Under the pieces are notes generated by a model. The model ran no database searches. It saw nothing but the letters and a program-made list of their open reading frames with translations, and was not told the origin of the DNA. Position numbers and translations under genes: made by a program. Below are positions 1-5,173 of a stretch of DNA of 5,173 nucleotides, in pieces. This DNA is from Armatimonadota bacterium (lineage in GTDB: Bacteria; Armatimonadota; SYMT01). The stretch spans positions 1 through 5,173 of the forward strand of contig JAJFMS010000463.1 in NCBI GenBank assembly GCA_020696885.1, in the 5' to 3' direction. Position 1 is the first letter of the stretch; every line of letters starts with the position of its first letter.

Positions 1-125
1 ATGGCGCGTTCGATGACAATCCCCGCTCTCGTGAGCCAGACTCGCCGCTCCCGAAGGAGGTCGCTGTGATCGAACGGCGCACGAGACGGCTGCCTACGGC
101 GTACTGGCGTAGGGGCCCCCTTTAG
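1..125 (+). other. Left-edge stretch with two tiny coupled plus-strand reading frames
   Basis: A plus-strand frame enters at the left edge and stops at TGA 67-69. It is arginine-rich at its end and I do not recognise it. It could be the 3' tail of a gene lying to the left. A strong Shine-Dalgarno sequence, AAGGAGGT, sits at 54-61, followed after four bases by GTG at 66-68. The GTG overlaps the TGA as GTGA, the usual look of translationally coupled genes. The second frame is only 19 codons (start MIERRTRRLP) and ends at TAG 123-125. It may be a leader-type peptide, a gene broken by a frameshift, or chance. From 126 to 190 I see only a weak hairpin remnant (GCCCC 115-119 with GGGGC 125-129) and no T-tract, so there is no convincing terminator for the ASPIC gene that ends at 191. 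Confidence 0.2.
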
Positions 126-190
126 GGGCGTTCCGTGGGTTAGGCAGACTGTTCGCGGCCTGCCGGACGCTGGGGAACAGGCGACGAAGC

Positions 191-829
191 TTACGGCTCC
201 TTCACGTCCAGGATCTGGTCCGCCTTGATCGTCTTCAGGACCTGCTCCCGACCCGACGGCCATCTGATGCGGATCTCCTCCGCTTTCGAGGCGGCTCCCA
301 GCCCGAAGTGGACCCGCTGATCGTGGGCGGAGAGGAAGCTCCCGTCGGTCCGGGCCTCTCGCACTTGGGTACGCCCACCGCTCAACAGCTCCACCCGCGC
401 GCCGATCCCCATCCGGTTGCTCCGGGTCCCTTCCAGGCGCAGCGCCAGCCAGTGTGCCGGCGTCGTGGATTCGTTGTGGAGGAGGAGTGGCGCACCCTGG
501 AGGTCGGCGGCCAGGAGATCGATCCGCCCGTCGTTGTCGAAGTCGCCGGCGGCCAGTCCCCGGCCGACGATCCGCTTACGGAAGTCCGGGCCGACCTGGT
601 CGCTGATCTCCTGGAAGCGCCCGTCCCCTACGTTCAGGAAGAGCTGCGAAGGCTGAGGATACGAGATGTTCGGGTCTACCTGCTGGACCAGGTCCCGTAC
701 GTGGCCATTGACCATGGCCAGATCGTGTAGCCCATCGTTGTCCACGTCGACGAACTTGGCGCCGAAGGTAACCCACTTCGAACGTCCCGACGAAGAGGTC
801 CAGGTGACCATCTCCGTCGTAGTCGCCAA
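191..829 (-). CDS. C-terminal part of the same lipoprotein, with ASPIC/UnbV domain
   Basis: This open frame continues the propeller protein. Homologous sequence starts only at about residue 19 (WVTFGAKFVDVDNDG, near 775). The first 18 residues from ATG 829 are an out-of-frame reading of loop 5, so that ATG is not a real start. Two more calcium-type loops are visible, at D28-D36 (DVDNDGLHD) and D96-D104 (DFDNDGRID). VNGHV follows the first of them, as is usual in this family. Residues of about 126-208 form the ASPIC/UnbV domain: HWLALRLEGTRSNRMGIGARV, then REARTDGSFLSAHDQRVHFGLG, then the closing IRIRWPSGREQ motif. The frame ends at TAA 193-191. Unless the sequence is wrong at the junction, this half has no start signal of its own and is probably not made. 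The domain's function is unproven; it recurs in exported proteins alongside FG-GAP repeats. Confidence 0.8.
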   Translation of the reverse strand: MATTTEMVTWTSSSGRSKWVTFGAKFVDVDNDGLHDLAMVNGHVRDLVQQVDPNISYPQPSQLFLNVGDGRFQEISDQVGPDFRKRIVGRGLAAGDFDNDGRIDLLAADLQGAPLLLHNESTTPAHWLALRLEGTRSNRMGIGARVELLSGGRTQVREARTDGSFLSAHDQRVHFGLGAASKAEEIRIRWPSGREQVLKTIKADQILDVKEP

Positions 830-1772
830 AGTCGATCCCCATCCCGCCCTGCCGGCCGCCTTCCTCGTTGAACGCGGTGCCGGTCTCCATGCCTACGCTG
901 CGGAAACGGCCTTTCCCATCGTTCTCGAAGAAATCCTGGGCCATCTCGTCATTCGCCACGTACAGGTCGTCGTCCCCGTCGCCGTCGGCATCCGCAAAGG
1001 CCACGCCCAGTGCTTTGCCATTGGCAGCCAGCAGCCCCGCTGCGCGTGTCGCGTCCTGGAAGCGGCCACCGCCCATGCTCAGGAACAGCACCCCCTTCTG
1101 GGCTTCGTAGGCCATCGGGCCCAGGGGCAGGCGGACGCCGCGTACGGTCATCCACTCCGGCATACCGGGAGCAAACCGGACATAGCAGCCCACGTAGAGG
1201 TCCAGGCGGCCATCCCGGTTCACGTCCGCGAAGGCGGCGCTGGAGGCCCACCGGCGGAGTTGCACCCCGGAGCGGTCCGTCACATCGGTGAACGTCCCAT
1301 TCCCGTTGTTGCGGAGGAGGGCCGTCCGGTCGCAGGCGGTCAGGAACAGGTCCACCCAGCCGTCATTGTCGTAGTCCCCCGTGGCACAGCCGTTCCACCG
1401 CGCCTCCGGCACCGTAAGCTTCGCCTTCGCCGTGACGTTGGTGAAACCGCGCCCCTGCTCGTTGTGGTACAGGGCGGGATGGGGGAGGCTGGTACACACC
1501 ACGTCCTGCCAGCCGTCCCGATCATAGTCGAGGAAACCGGCGCCGGCGCCGGTGGTCACTTTCAAGATGTTGAGCGGCGGACTGCCGCCCGGGGTGTAAC
1601 GGAAGTCCAGCCCCATTGATCCGGCCACGTCCCGGAACCGTACCGTGGTGGGAGACGCGGACGCCGCTGCTGACGGAGACGCTGCGGGGCCGGGGGATTG
1701 GCGGCACCCGCCCGCCAGCAGCGAGGCGACCAGGAGCAGTGCCGCAACTTGGAGCGATGAGGAAAGGCGCAT
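576..1772 (-). CDS. N-terminal part of CRTAC1-type FG-GAP/VCBS repeat lipoprotein
   Basis: The product begins with a lipoprotein signal peptide: a short basic start, a hydrophobic stretch at residues 8-20, and a lipobox LAGGC with the modified cysteine at residue 23. A flexible Ala/Ser/Pro linker follows to about residue 42. Five calcium-loop motifs of the FG-GAP/VCBS propeller type start at D82 (DYDRDG), D133 (DYDNDG), D183 (DVNRDG), D261 (DADGDGDDD) and D317 (DYDGDG). Intervening segments such as NNGNGTFTDVT are typical blade strands. Beyond about residue 331 the frame is wrong: the tail is Arg/Gly/Pro-rich and resembles no family, so a product ending at 576 would have about 67 meaningless residues. 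I chose ATG 1772-1770 over the adjacent GTG 1775-1773 because ATG forms a TGATG overlap with the upstream TPR stop. No strong Shine-Dalgarno is visible, consistent with coupled translation. Family members are exported; ligand and activity are unknown. Confidence 0.8.
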   Translation of the reverse strand: MRLSSSLQVAALLLVASLLAGGCRQSPGPAASPSAAASASPTTVRFRDVAGSMGLDFRYTPGGSPPLNILKVTTGAGAGFLDYDRDGWQDVVCTSLPHPALYHNEQGRGFTNVTAKAKLTVPEARWNGCATGDYDNDGWVDLFLTACDRTALLRNNGNGTFTDVTDRSGVQLRRWASSAAFADVNRDGRLDLYVGCYVRFAPGMPEWMTVRGVRLPLGPMAYEAQKGVLFLSMGGGRFQDATRAAGLLAANGKALGVAFADADGDGDDDLYVANDEMAQDFFENDGKGRFRSVGMETGTAFNEEGGRQGGMGIDFGDYDGDGHLDLFVGTFEVGYLRRQVRRRGQRWATRSGHGQWPRTGPGPAGRPEHLVSSAFAALPERRGRALPGDQRPGRPGLP

Positions 1773-1774
1773 CA
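1770..1774 (-). promoter_or_regulatory. TGATG stop-start overlap (translational coupling site)
   Basis: Read on the minus strand, the TGA stop of the TPR gene (1774-1772) shares one base with the ATG of the lipoprotein gene (1772-1770). The sequence just upstream is C-rich and offers no Shine-Dalgarno motif, so re-initiation by ribosomes finishing the TPR gene is the likely way the second gene is translated. Confidence 0.65.
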
Positions 1775-3040
1775 CGGGGAGTGGGGGACGGGCGTGGGGT
1801 CCGCTGCAATCTGCTGCGCCAGCCGGCGAGCTTCGGGTTGGTTCGGGTCCTGGCGGAGGACCCGTTCGACCTGCGGACGTGCCAGATCGGGCCGTTTACT
1901 CTTCAGGTAAAAACCCGCGAGACGGAGGCGCGCCTCCAGGTTGTCGGGCGCAGCCCACACCTGGTACTCCAGGTGGCGGCCGACGTCGTCCAGCGAGTTG
2001 AGCCTCCGGAACTGGCTCATCGCCTCTTCCGCACGCTGGGTCTGGCCCACGGAGCGCGCGTAAAGTGCCAGATCGTAGAAGGAGTTCTGGTGCAGCGGGT
2101 TCTCCCGGGTGTTCCGCTCCAGCTCCTGGATCGCCTCGTCCGTACGGTCCAACTTCCGCAGGAGCTTGGCGAGAAAGTAGCGCGCCTCGTAGGGCTGCTC
2201 GGACCGGCTGGCGGCCTCCCGCAGTGCCGCTTCAGCTTCCGCGGCGTGGCCGCGTGGATCCACCACCAGCAGCGCTCTCCCCAGCCAGAAGTGTCCCCGG
2301 GAACCCTCGGGGGCGAGTTTCACCGCCCGACGCGCCTCGGCAGCGGCTTCCTCGGCCCGGCCGAGGCGGAAGAGGATCTCTGCGAGACGGCCGGCCGCCT
2401 CCGCATTGCCCGGCGCCGCCACCGCCGCACGCCGGTAGAACCGCTCGGCCACGGAGAACCGCCCGTCGCCCGTGGCCAGCGCTCCCAGGCGGACCAGGGC
2501 GGGAACGTGCTTCGGCTCCTGGCGAATCAGTGCCTCGTAGTTGTCGTACGCCTCGTTGGTCCGTCCGGCGCGCTCGTGGACCCGGCCCAACCACCAGCGC
2601 GCCTCAACGTTCTCACGGTCCAGCGTGTTCAACACCACCTGAAGGTGTGCATAGGCTTCCGTGGTCTTGCCCAGTTCATAGAGCGCCCGGGCCAACAGCA
2701 CCCGCACGGGCCCGTTCTCGGGATGGCGCTCCGAGACCGGAGAGAGGACCCCCGCGGCGTCCGCGGGCCGCCCGGCAGACAGATAGGCCCGCGCCAACCC
2801 CTCCGCAGCCTCGATCGAATCGGGGTGCCCTGCGGCGTACCGCTCCAGCCCCTCGACCGGTCCCCGCTGGAGCCACGCCAGCGTGAGCGTCTCCTTCCAG
2901 GTATAGCCGCCCACGAGCAGCACCACCCCCGCCACGACCAGCAGCAGGCGGAGACGTGGAGAGGCGGGCCGCGAAGTTGAGGTTAGGGGTGCGGGAGGCT
3001 TGCGCCCGTTGCGGGCCTTTGAGCCGGGCTTCATGTTCAT
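1772..3040 (-). CDS. Membrane-anchored tetratricopeptide repeat protein
   Basis: The 422-residue product has a basic, proline-rich N-terminus (about residues 1-29) and one hydrophobic segment at about 30-47 (LRLLLVVAGVVLLVGGYTW). The positive-inside rule puts the N-terminus in the cytoplasm and the rest outside the inner membrane. From about residue 75 almost to the end it is a chain of eight or nine TPR units, at roughly 75-107, 109-142, 143-176, 178-210, 211-244, 246-283 (slightly expanded), 284-316, 318-350 and 360-393. They show the usual pattern of Gly/Ala at turns, Tyr/Ala in the second helix and a closing proline, as in LARAYLSAGRPADAA and LAEILFRLGRAEEAA. TPRs are protein-binding scaffolds and I see no catalytic motif. 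ATG 3040 and ATG 3034 are both possible starts; neither has a clear Shine-Dalgarno, and an in-frame TAG lies a little upstream. The overlap with the lipoprotein gene makes that its likely partner. It starts 85 bases past the pilin terminator, so it probably has its own promoter, which I cannot identify. Confidence 0.88.
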   Translation of the reverse strand: MNMKPGSKARNGRKPPAPLTSTSRPASPRLRLLLVVAGVVLLVGGYTWKETLTLAWLQRGPVEGLERYAAGHPDSIEAAEGLARAYLSAGRPADAAGVLSPVSERHPENGPVRVLLARALYELGKTTEAYAHLQVVLNTLDRENVEARWWLGRVHERAGRTNEAYDNYEALIRQEPKHVPALVRLGALATGDGRFSVAERFYRRAAVAAPGNAEAAGRLAEILFRLGRAEEAAAEARRAVKLAPEGSRGHFWLGRALLVVDPRGHAAEAEAALREAASRSEQPYEARYFLAKLLRKLDRTDEAIQELERNTRENPLHQNSFYDLALYARSVGQTQRAEEAMSQFRRLNSLDDVGRHLEYQVWAAPDNLEARLRLAGFYLKSKRPDLARPQVERVLRQDPNQPEARRLAQQIAADPTPVPHSP

Positions 3041-3124
3041 TCGATACGTGCGGTTGGCACCACCCAGTTGCTACCGGGCGAGCGGCAGTCCTGCCTGCAG
3101 CAAGGGGGCCGCGTTCCGGGTCAG

Positions 3125-3159
3125 AAAAAAGCCCGGGAGCCCCGCAGCGGGGCTCCCGG
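3125..3159 (-). terminator. Intrinsic terminator of the pilin gene
   Basis: A perfect 12-bp GC-rich stem (3133-3144 with 3148-3159) encloses a three-base loop. On the minus strand it is followed by GC and then six T residues (A-run at 3125-3130). It lies about 30 bases past the pilin stop. There is no T-run on the plus-strand side, so it acts in one direction and separates the pilin gene from the TPR-lipoprotein pair. Confidence 0.9.
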
Positions 3160-3188
3160 ACGCTCGAAACACGGTCAGGCGCGCTGGA

Positions 3189-3950
3189 TTAGCGCGCGAT
3201 CAGGATCGAAGTGTTGTAGTAAGTGTGGTTCGTGTCGGCGTTGAAGACGTTCTGGAACATCATGCGGTCCCAGCGGTCCGCCTTCACGTGCCCATCCAGG
3301 TAGAGGTAGTTGACCATCTCGCTGTGGCGGGCGCCGTAGGCGTAGTTCCTGGCCTGGTACTGGGCGATGTCGCGGGGCCAGAAGCCGCCGTTGTAGTCCG
3401 CCCACCGGTTGTTGCTGTCCCACATGGCAAGCTGCTGCGCCGGCGCCACGCACGCCGACTCGGTGGCGGCGAAACCGTTGAGGCCCGTGGTTCCCACGCC
3501 GTTGTAGATGCCCATGTAGTTGTAGTTGTAGCTCATGATGTACGTGCGCCCGCCTGCGCCCACGCCGTTATACGGCTGGGTGCCGGAGCCGCAGAGAGAC
3601 GGCGTGTTGATGTTCGACGCCTTCTGCGAGTCGCTGGGGCAGGTGAAGAGCTGAGTGTTCTTCACGTACGGCTGCAGGGAGTTGGCAACCGTCCCACCGT
3701 AGGAGGTGCGGGTGGTCTCGACGTTGCAGTCTCCGGTCGATGGCGTGGGATTGTTGATCGGGTACATCTGATCGTAATCCGCCGTGTACATGTTGAACGC
3801 CGTACCCATCTGCTTCAGGTTGCTCTTGCACTGGGTGCCTCGTGCTGCCTCTCGGGCGCGCGCGAACACCGGGAACAGGATTGCAGCCAAAATTGCGATG
3901 ATAGCAATAACCACAAGCAGTTCGATTAGGGTGAAACCCTTTCTCTTCAT
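3189..3950 (-). CDS. Prepilin-like protein with N-terminal methylation motif and H-X9-DG motif
   Basis: The 253-residue product begins [20 protein letters not shown], a type IV prepilin/type II pseudopilin leader. Cleavage is expected after G5, giving F6 as the N-methylated first residue and E10 as the conserved fifth-position glutamate; the hydrophobic helix runs to about residue 29. Then come FARAREAAR (29-37), SNLKQ (43-47) and a [10 protein letters not shown] segment (55-64). A Tyr/Asn/Gly-rich middle contains CPSD (104-107). Near the C-terminus, H209 followed by nine residues and D219-G220 gives the H-X9-DG motif of DUF1559-type prepilin-like proteins. Five cysteines (41, 75, 104, 120, 167) could form disulphides outside the membrane. 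I chose ATG 3950 because GGAG lies six bases upstream and the leader has the expected length; an open frame continues to 4088 but would add 46 residues before the leader. It probably becomes a surface filament or pseudopilus subunit after processing by a PilD-type peptidase. No secretion or pilus assembly gene is nearby, and a terminator follows. Confidence 0.92.
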   Translation of the reverse strand: MKRKGFTLIELLVVIAIIAILAAILFPVFARAREAARGTQCKSNLKQMGTAFNMYTADYDQMYPINNPTPSTGDCNVETTRTSYGGTVANSLQPYVKNTQLFTCPSDSQKASNINTPSLCGSGTQPYNGVGAGGRTYIMSYNYNYMGIYNGVGTTGLNGFAATESACVAPAQQLAMWDSNNRWADYNGGFWPRDIAQYQARNYAYGARHSEMVNYLYLDGHVKADRWDRMMFQNVFNADTNHTYYNTSILIAR

Positions 3951-3956
3951 CTCGTT

Positions 3957-3960
3957 CTCC
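3957..3960 (-). promoter_or_regulatory. Ribosome-binding site of the pilin gene
   Basis: Minus-strand GGAG with a six-base spacer to ATG 3950 decides the start codon. The in-frame ATG at 3962 overlaps this motif and has no comparable sequence ahead of it. Confidence 0.7.
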
Positions 3961-4059
3961 ATTGAGGATCGCCGGCAACCCCATAGTTGCTTGGCATAGG
4001 ATGGAATGATCACAGTGTGGCTGTCCCGTCCTCGCACAGGAACAAGCCTAAGCCAATCA

Positions 4060-4088
4060 TTTGTAGGCAACCCTGAAAACTCCTGCAA
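4060..4088 (-). promoter_or_regulatory. Possible sigma70-like promoter for the pilin gene
   Basis: On the minus strand, TTGCAG (4088-4083) and TACAAA (4065-4060) are separated by 17 bases. They match the TTGACA and TATAAT consensus at 3 and 4 of 6 positions. The pair lies in the most AT-rich part of the spacer and would give an untranslated leader of about 100 bases. The lineage's own consensus is unknown to me, so this is only a candidate. Confidence 0.25.
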
Positions 4089-4148
4089 GAACGTGCATTT
4101 TTCTCAGTCATTCCTGCTTTGGCTCGTTACTCACGAGTGTTCTCCCTA

Positions 4149-4170
4149 GCCAACGCGACGCCAACGCGAC
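4149..4170. repeat. Two tandem copies of an 11-bp unit
   Basis: The unit GCCAACGCGAC occurs twice back to back (4149-4159 and 4160-4170), followed by a related ACGCGGCGCC. It lies in non-coding DNA and may be a slippage duplication. Confidence 0.6.
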
Positions 4171-4320
4171 AAACGCGGCGCCACCGGCGCCTCGACAGGC
4201 TTCCACGACTACTTGGAAAGGGATCAAGCCCGAATGGATGGCGAGCTACCGTTCGAGGCTCACCGCGTTGGCGCCGCGGAAAACGGTTTGGGGCGTCGTT
4301 TCCGGTCCCTGCGGACGTGG

Positions 4321-4353
4321 ATACGGGCCGCTCGGTGCAGGAGCGGCCCGTAT
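4321..4353 (-). terminator. Perfect 13-bp hairpin downstream of htpX, without a T-tract
   Basis: ATACGGGCCGCTC (4321-4333) pairs exactly with GAGCGGCCCGTAT (4341-4353) around a seven-base loop. Its near edge is 34 bases past the htpX stop, where a terminator would be expected. Neither strand has a T-run after the stem, unlike the pilin terminator. It may be a U-less terminator, an mRNA 3'-end stabiliser, or a protein-binding palindrome. The hairpin is certain; its role is inferred. Confidence 0.5.
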
Positions 4354-4387
4354 GTATAAGCGCCGATATGGAGCGGATCGACGGCGA

Positions 4388-5173
4388 CTAAGCAGCCTGC
4401 TTCCGCCAGGAATACGCCGGCTGTCCCGTACCCAACTCGCCCGCGAGAGTCTCGAGCTTTGCTACTCGCTCCCCGGTGCTTGGATGCGTGCTAAACAGGG
4501 AGGCAAACGCCTGGCCGCGCAGCGGGTTCACGATGAACATGTGCGCCGTGGCCGGATCCGCATGTCCGGGATACGTCGCCACCCCACGCTCCAGCTTCTG
4601 CAGCGCCGAGGCGAGTGCCAGCGGGCGTCCGGAGATCTCGGAGCCGGTGCGGTCCGCCTCGAACTCGCGGCTGCGGGAGATGGCAAGCTGCAGGATCATC
4701 GCCGCGAAGGGCGCGAGCACCGCCATCGCCAGCAGCGCCAGTGGATTCGGGCCTTCGTCGTCGTGGTGCCGGCTGCCGCCGAGGAGGACGGACCATTGGG
4801 CCATATTCGCCAGCATCGTGATGGCGCCTGCGAACGTGGCGGCGACCGTACTGATCAACGTGTCCCGGTTCTTGATGTGCGCCAGCTCGTGAGCGACGAC
4901 TCCCTCCACCTCCTCGCGGTCCAGGATGCGCAGCAGCCCCTCATTGACGGCTACCGCGGCATGCGCGGGGTCGCGACCCGTAGCGAAGGCGTTCGGCGTG
5001 GGGTCCGGGATCACGTAGAGCGCCGGCACCGGCAGGTTGGCGCGCTCGCAAAGGCGCGTCACCATGCGGTACAGGTCCGGGGCCTCCGTGGACGTCACGG
5101 GCCGGGCCTTGTACATCGCCAGCACCATCTTGTCCGAGAACCAGTAGGAGCCCACATTCATCGCGATCGCCAC
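4388..5173 (-). CDS. htpX: Protease HtpX, M48 family membrane zinc metalloprotease (5' end missing)
   Basis: The visible 261 residues match HtpX throughout, numbered here from the window edge. The sequence opens inside the second membrane helix, in the family's [14 protein letters not shown] segment. HELAH at 95-99 gives two zinc-binding histidines and the catalytic glutamate. The SREFEAD motif (168-174) supplies the third zinc ligand, E170. Two further hydrophobic stretches, about 107-130 and 145-165, flank a short polar loop (SRHHDDEG) and match the third and fourth membrane helices. The ending [16 protein letters not shown] is the family's C-terminal motif; the stop is TAG 4390-4388. HtpX usually has about 280-300 residues, so some 30-40 N-terminal residues lie beyond the right edge and GTG at 5173 is not the real start. 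HtpX degrades misfolded inner-membrane proteins from the cytoplasmic side, overlapping with FtsH in E. coli. All catalytic residues are present, so it should be active. Confidence 0.97.
   Translation of the reverse strand: MAIAMNVGSYWFSDKMVLAMYKARPVTSTEAPDLYRMVTRLCERANLPVPALYVIPDPTPNAFATGRDPAHAAVAVNEGLLRILDREEVEGVVAHELAHIKNRDTLISTVAATFAGAITMLANMAQWSVLLGGSRHHDDEGPNPLALLAMAVLAPFAAMILQLAISRSREFEADRTGSEISGRPLALASALQKLERGVATYPGHADPATAHMFIVNPLRGQAFASLFSTHPSTGERVAKLETLAGELGTGQPAYSWRKQAA

Larger units (their letters stand above)
191..1772 (-). pseudogene. Frameshifted CRTAC1/ASPIC-UnbV lipoprotein gene (whole locus)
   Basis: The two reading frames described separately below are the halves of one gene. 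The N-terminal half (1772 down to about 783) carries the signal peptide and five DxDxDGxxD loops. The C-terminal half (about 775 down to 191) carries two more loops and the ASPIC/UnbV domain, in another frame. The first aspartates of loops 5 and 6 lie at 824 and 748, only 76 bases apart. Every other adjacent pair in the gene is 50 to 78 codons apart, and 76 is not a multiple of three. A simple one-base indel therefore does not explain the break: an out-of-frame deletion of very roughly 75-100 bases between about 770 and 786 fits better. It may be a real mutation or an assembly error. Without it the product would be an exported seven-loop lipoprotein of roughly 550 residues. Confidence 0.75.
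3963..4387 (-). other. Gene-free spacer between htpX and the pilin gene
   Basis: I see no protein or RNA gene here. The half next to the pilin gene (to about 4120) is less GC-rich and holds the possible promoter. The other half is GC-rich with short repeats: an 11-bp tandem duplication at 4149-4170, two nearby GGCGCC palindromes (about 4178-4192), a CGCGTTGGCGCCGCG block near 4264-4278 that is largely the reverse complement of the CGCGGCGCC/GCCAACGCG words at 4150-4183, and the 13-bp hairpin next to htpX. A plus-strand open frame across it (4119-4391) starts with TTG, contains the hairpin and resembles nothing, so I do not call it a gene. Confidence 0.5.

Noticed and set aside
765..790. Programmed ribosomal frameshift joining the two halves of the lipoprotein gene
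   Set aside because: No slippery heptamer or stimulatory structure is evident, and about half a propeller blade is missing at the junction, which a frameshift would not restore.
666..1619. Plus-strand open frame (317 codons) opposite the propeller lipoprotein gene
   Set aside because: Antisense to repeated DxDxDG loops, which read as repetitive Val/Ile/Pro-rich sequence on the other strand. The minus-strand product is recognisable and this one is not.
1616..2980. Long plus-strand open frame (454 codons) opposite the TPR gene
   Set aside because: It is the antisense shadow of a GC-rich coding region. Its translation shows no family features, while the minus strand encodes clear TPR repeats over the same bases.
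3189..3453. Second minus-strand open frame (92 codons) inside the pilin 3' end
   Set aside because: Out-of-frame overlap within a clearly assigned gene, with Arg/Gln/His-rich shadow composition.
4003..4020. CRP-like site (TGTGATCA on the minus strand) in the pilin leader
   Set aside because: Only one half-site is present; the matching TCACA at the correct spacing is absent, and the likely lineage gives no reason to expect a CRP consensus.
3951..4088. Longer N-terminus for the pilin (46 extra residues)
   Set aside because: It would place a non-conserved sequence before a prepilin leader that is normally very short. The good Shine-Dalgarno serves the ATG at 3950, and the extension would cover the likely promoter region.
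4083..4099. Sigma54-like promoter upstream of the pilin gene (TGCACG then TTGCA on the minus strand)
   Set aside because: The required GG is TG here, and the spacing between the -24 and -12 dinucleotides is nine instead of ten bases.
4119..4391. Plus-strand open frame (90 codons) in the spacer
   Set aside because: TTG start, Arg-rich translation with no recognisable motif, runs through the 13-bp hairpin and the tandem repeat, and ends overlapping the htpX stop.

Overview
The window is GC-rich bacterial DNA. All four recognisable genes lie on the minus strand, so transcription runs from the right edge to the left. The lineage can only be inferred. The prepilin-like protein has an N-terminus running straight into [12 protein letters not shown], an SNLKQ motif, a [14 protein letters not shown] segment and a C-terminal H-X9-DG motif. 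That architecture is abundant in Armatimonadota and also common in Planctomycetota and Verrucomicrobiota. The TPR plus CRTAC1/ASPIC-UnbV lipoprotein pair is also typical of Armatimonadota, Planctomycetota and Acidobacteriota. An uncultured Armatimonadota-like bacterium is my best guess.

Layout from right to left (transcription order): (1) htpX, a membrane zinc metalloprotease of family M48, lacks its 5' end because it runs off the right edge. (2) A gene-free spacer of about 440 bases holds a perfect 13-bp hairpin just past the htpX stop, an 11-bp tandem duplication, and a possible sigma70-like promoter ahead of the next gene. (3) A 253-residue prepilin-like protein with a good Shine-Dalgarno sequence is followed by a textbook intrinsic terminator, so it looks monocistronic. 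(4) A 422-residue membrane-anchored TPR protein overlaps the start of the next gene by one base (TGATG). (5) A lipoprotein with DxDxDG calcium-loop repeats and a C-terminal ASPIC/UnbV domain is broken in this sequence: the reading frame shifts near position 780 and part of one propeller blade is missing. (6) The leftmost 190 bases hold no confident gene, only two tiny plus-strand reading frames with a strong ribosome-binding sequence between them.

The TPR protein and the ASPIC lipoprotein are the only genes here with clear evidence of joint expression. They probably form an envelope-facing module, with the TPR domain as scaffold and the propeller as an extracytoplasmic binding protein; its biochemical role is unknown. 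HtpX (membrane protein quality control) and the pilin (surface or secretion structure) share an envelope theme but show no direct operon link. I see no phage, transposon, CRISPR or RNA gene. The most notable points are the broken ASPIC gene and the coupled TPR-ASPIC pair.
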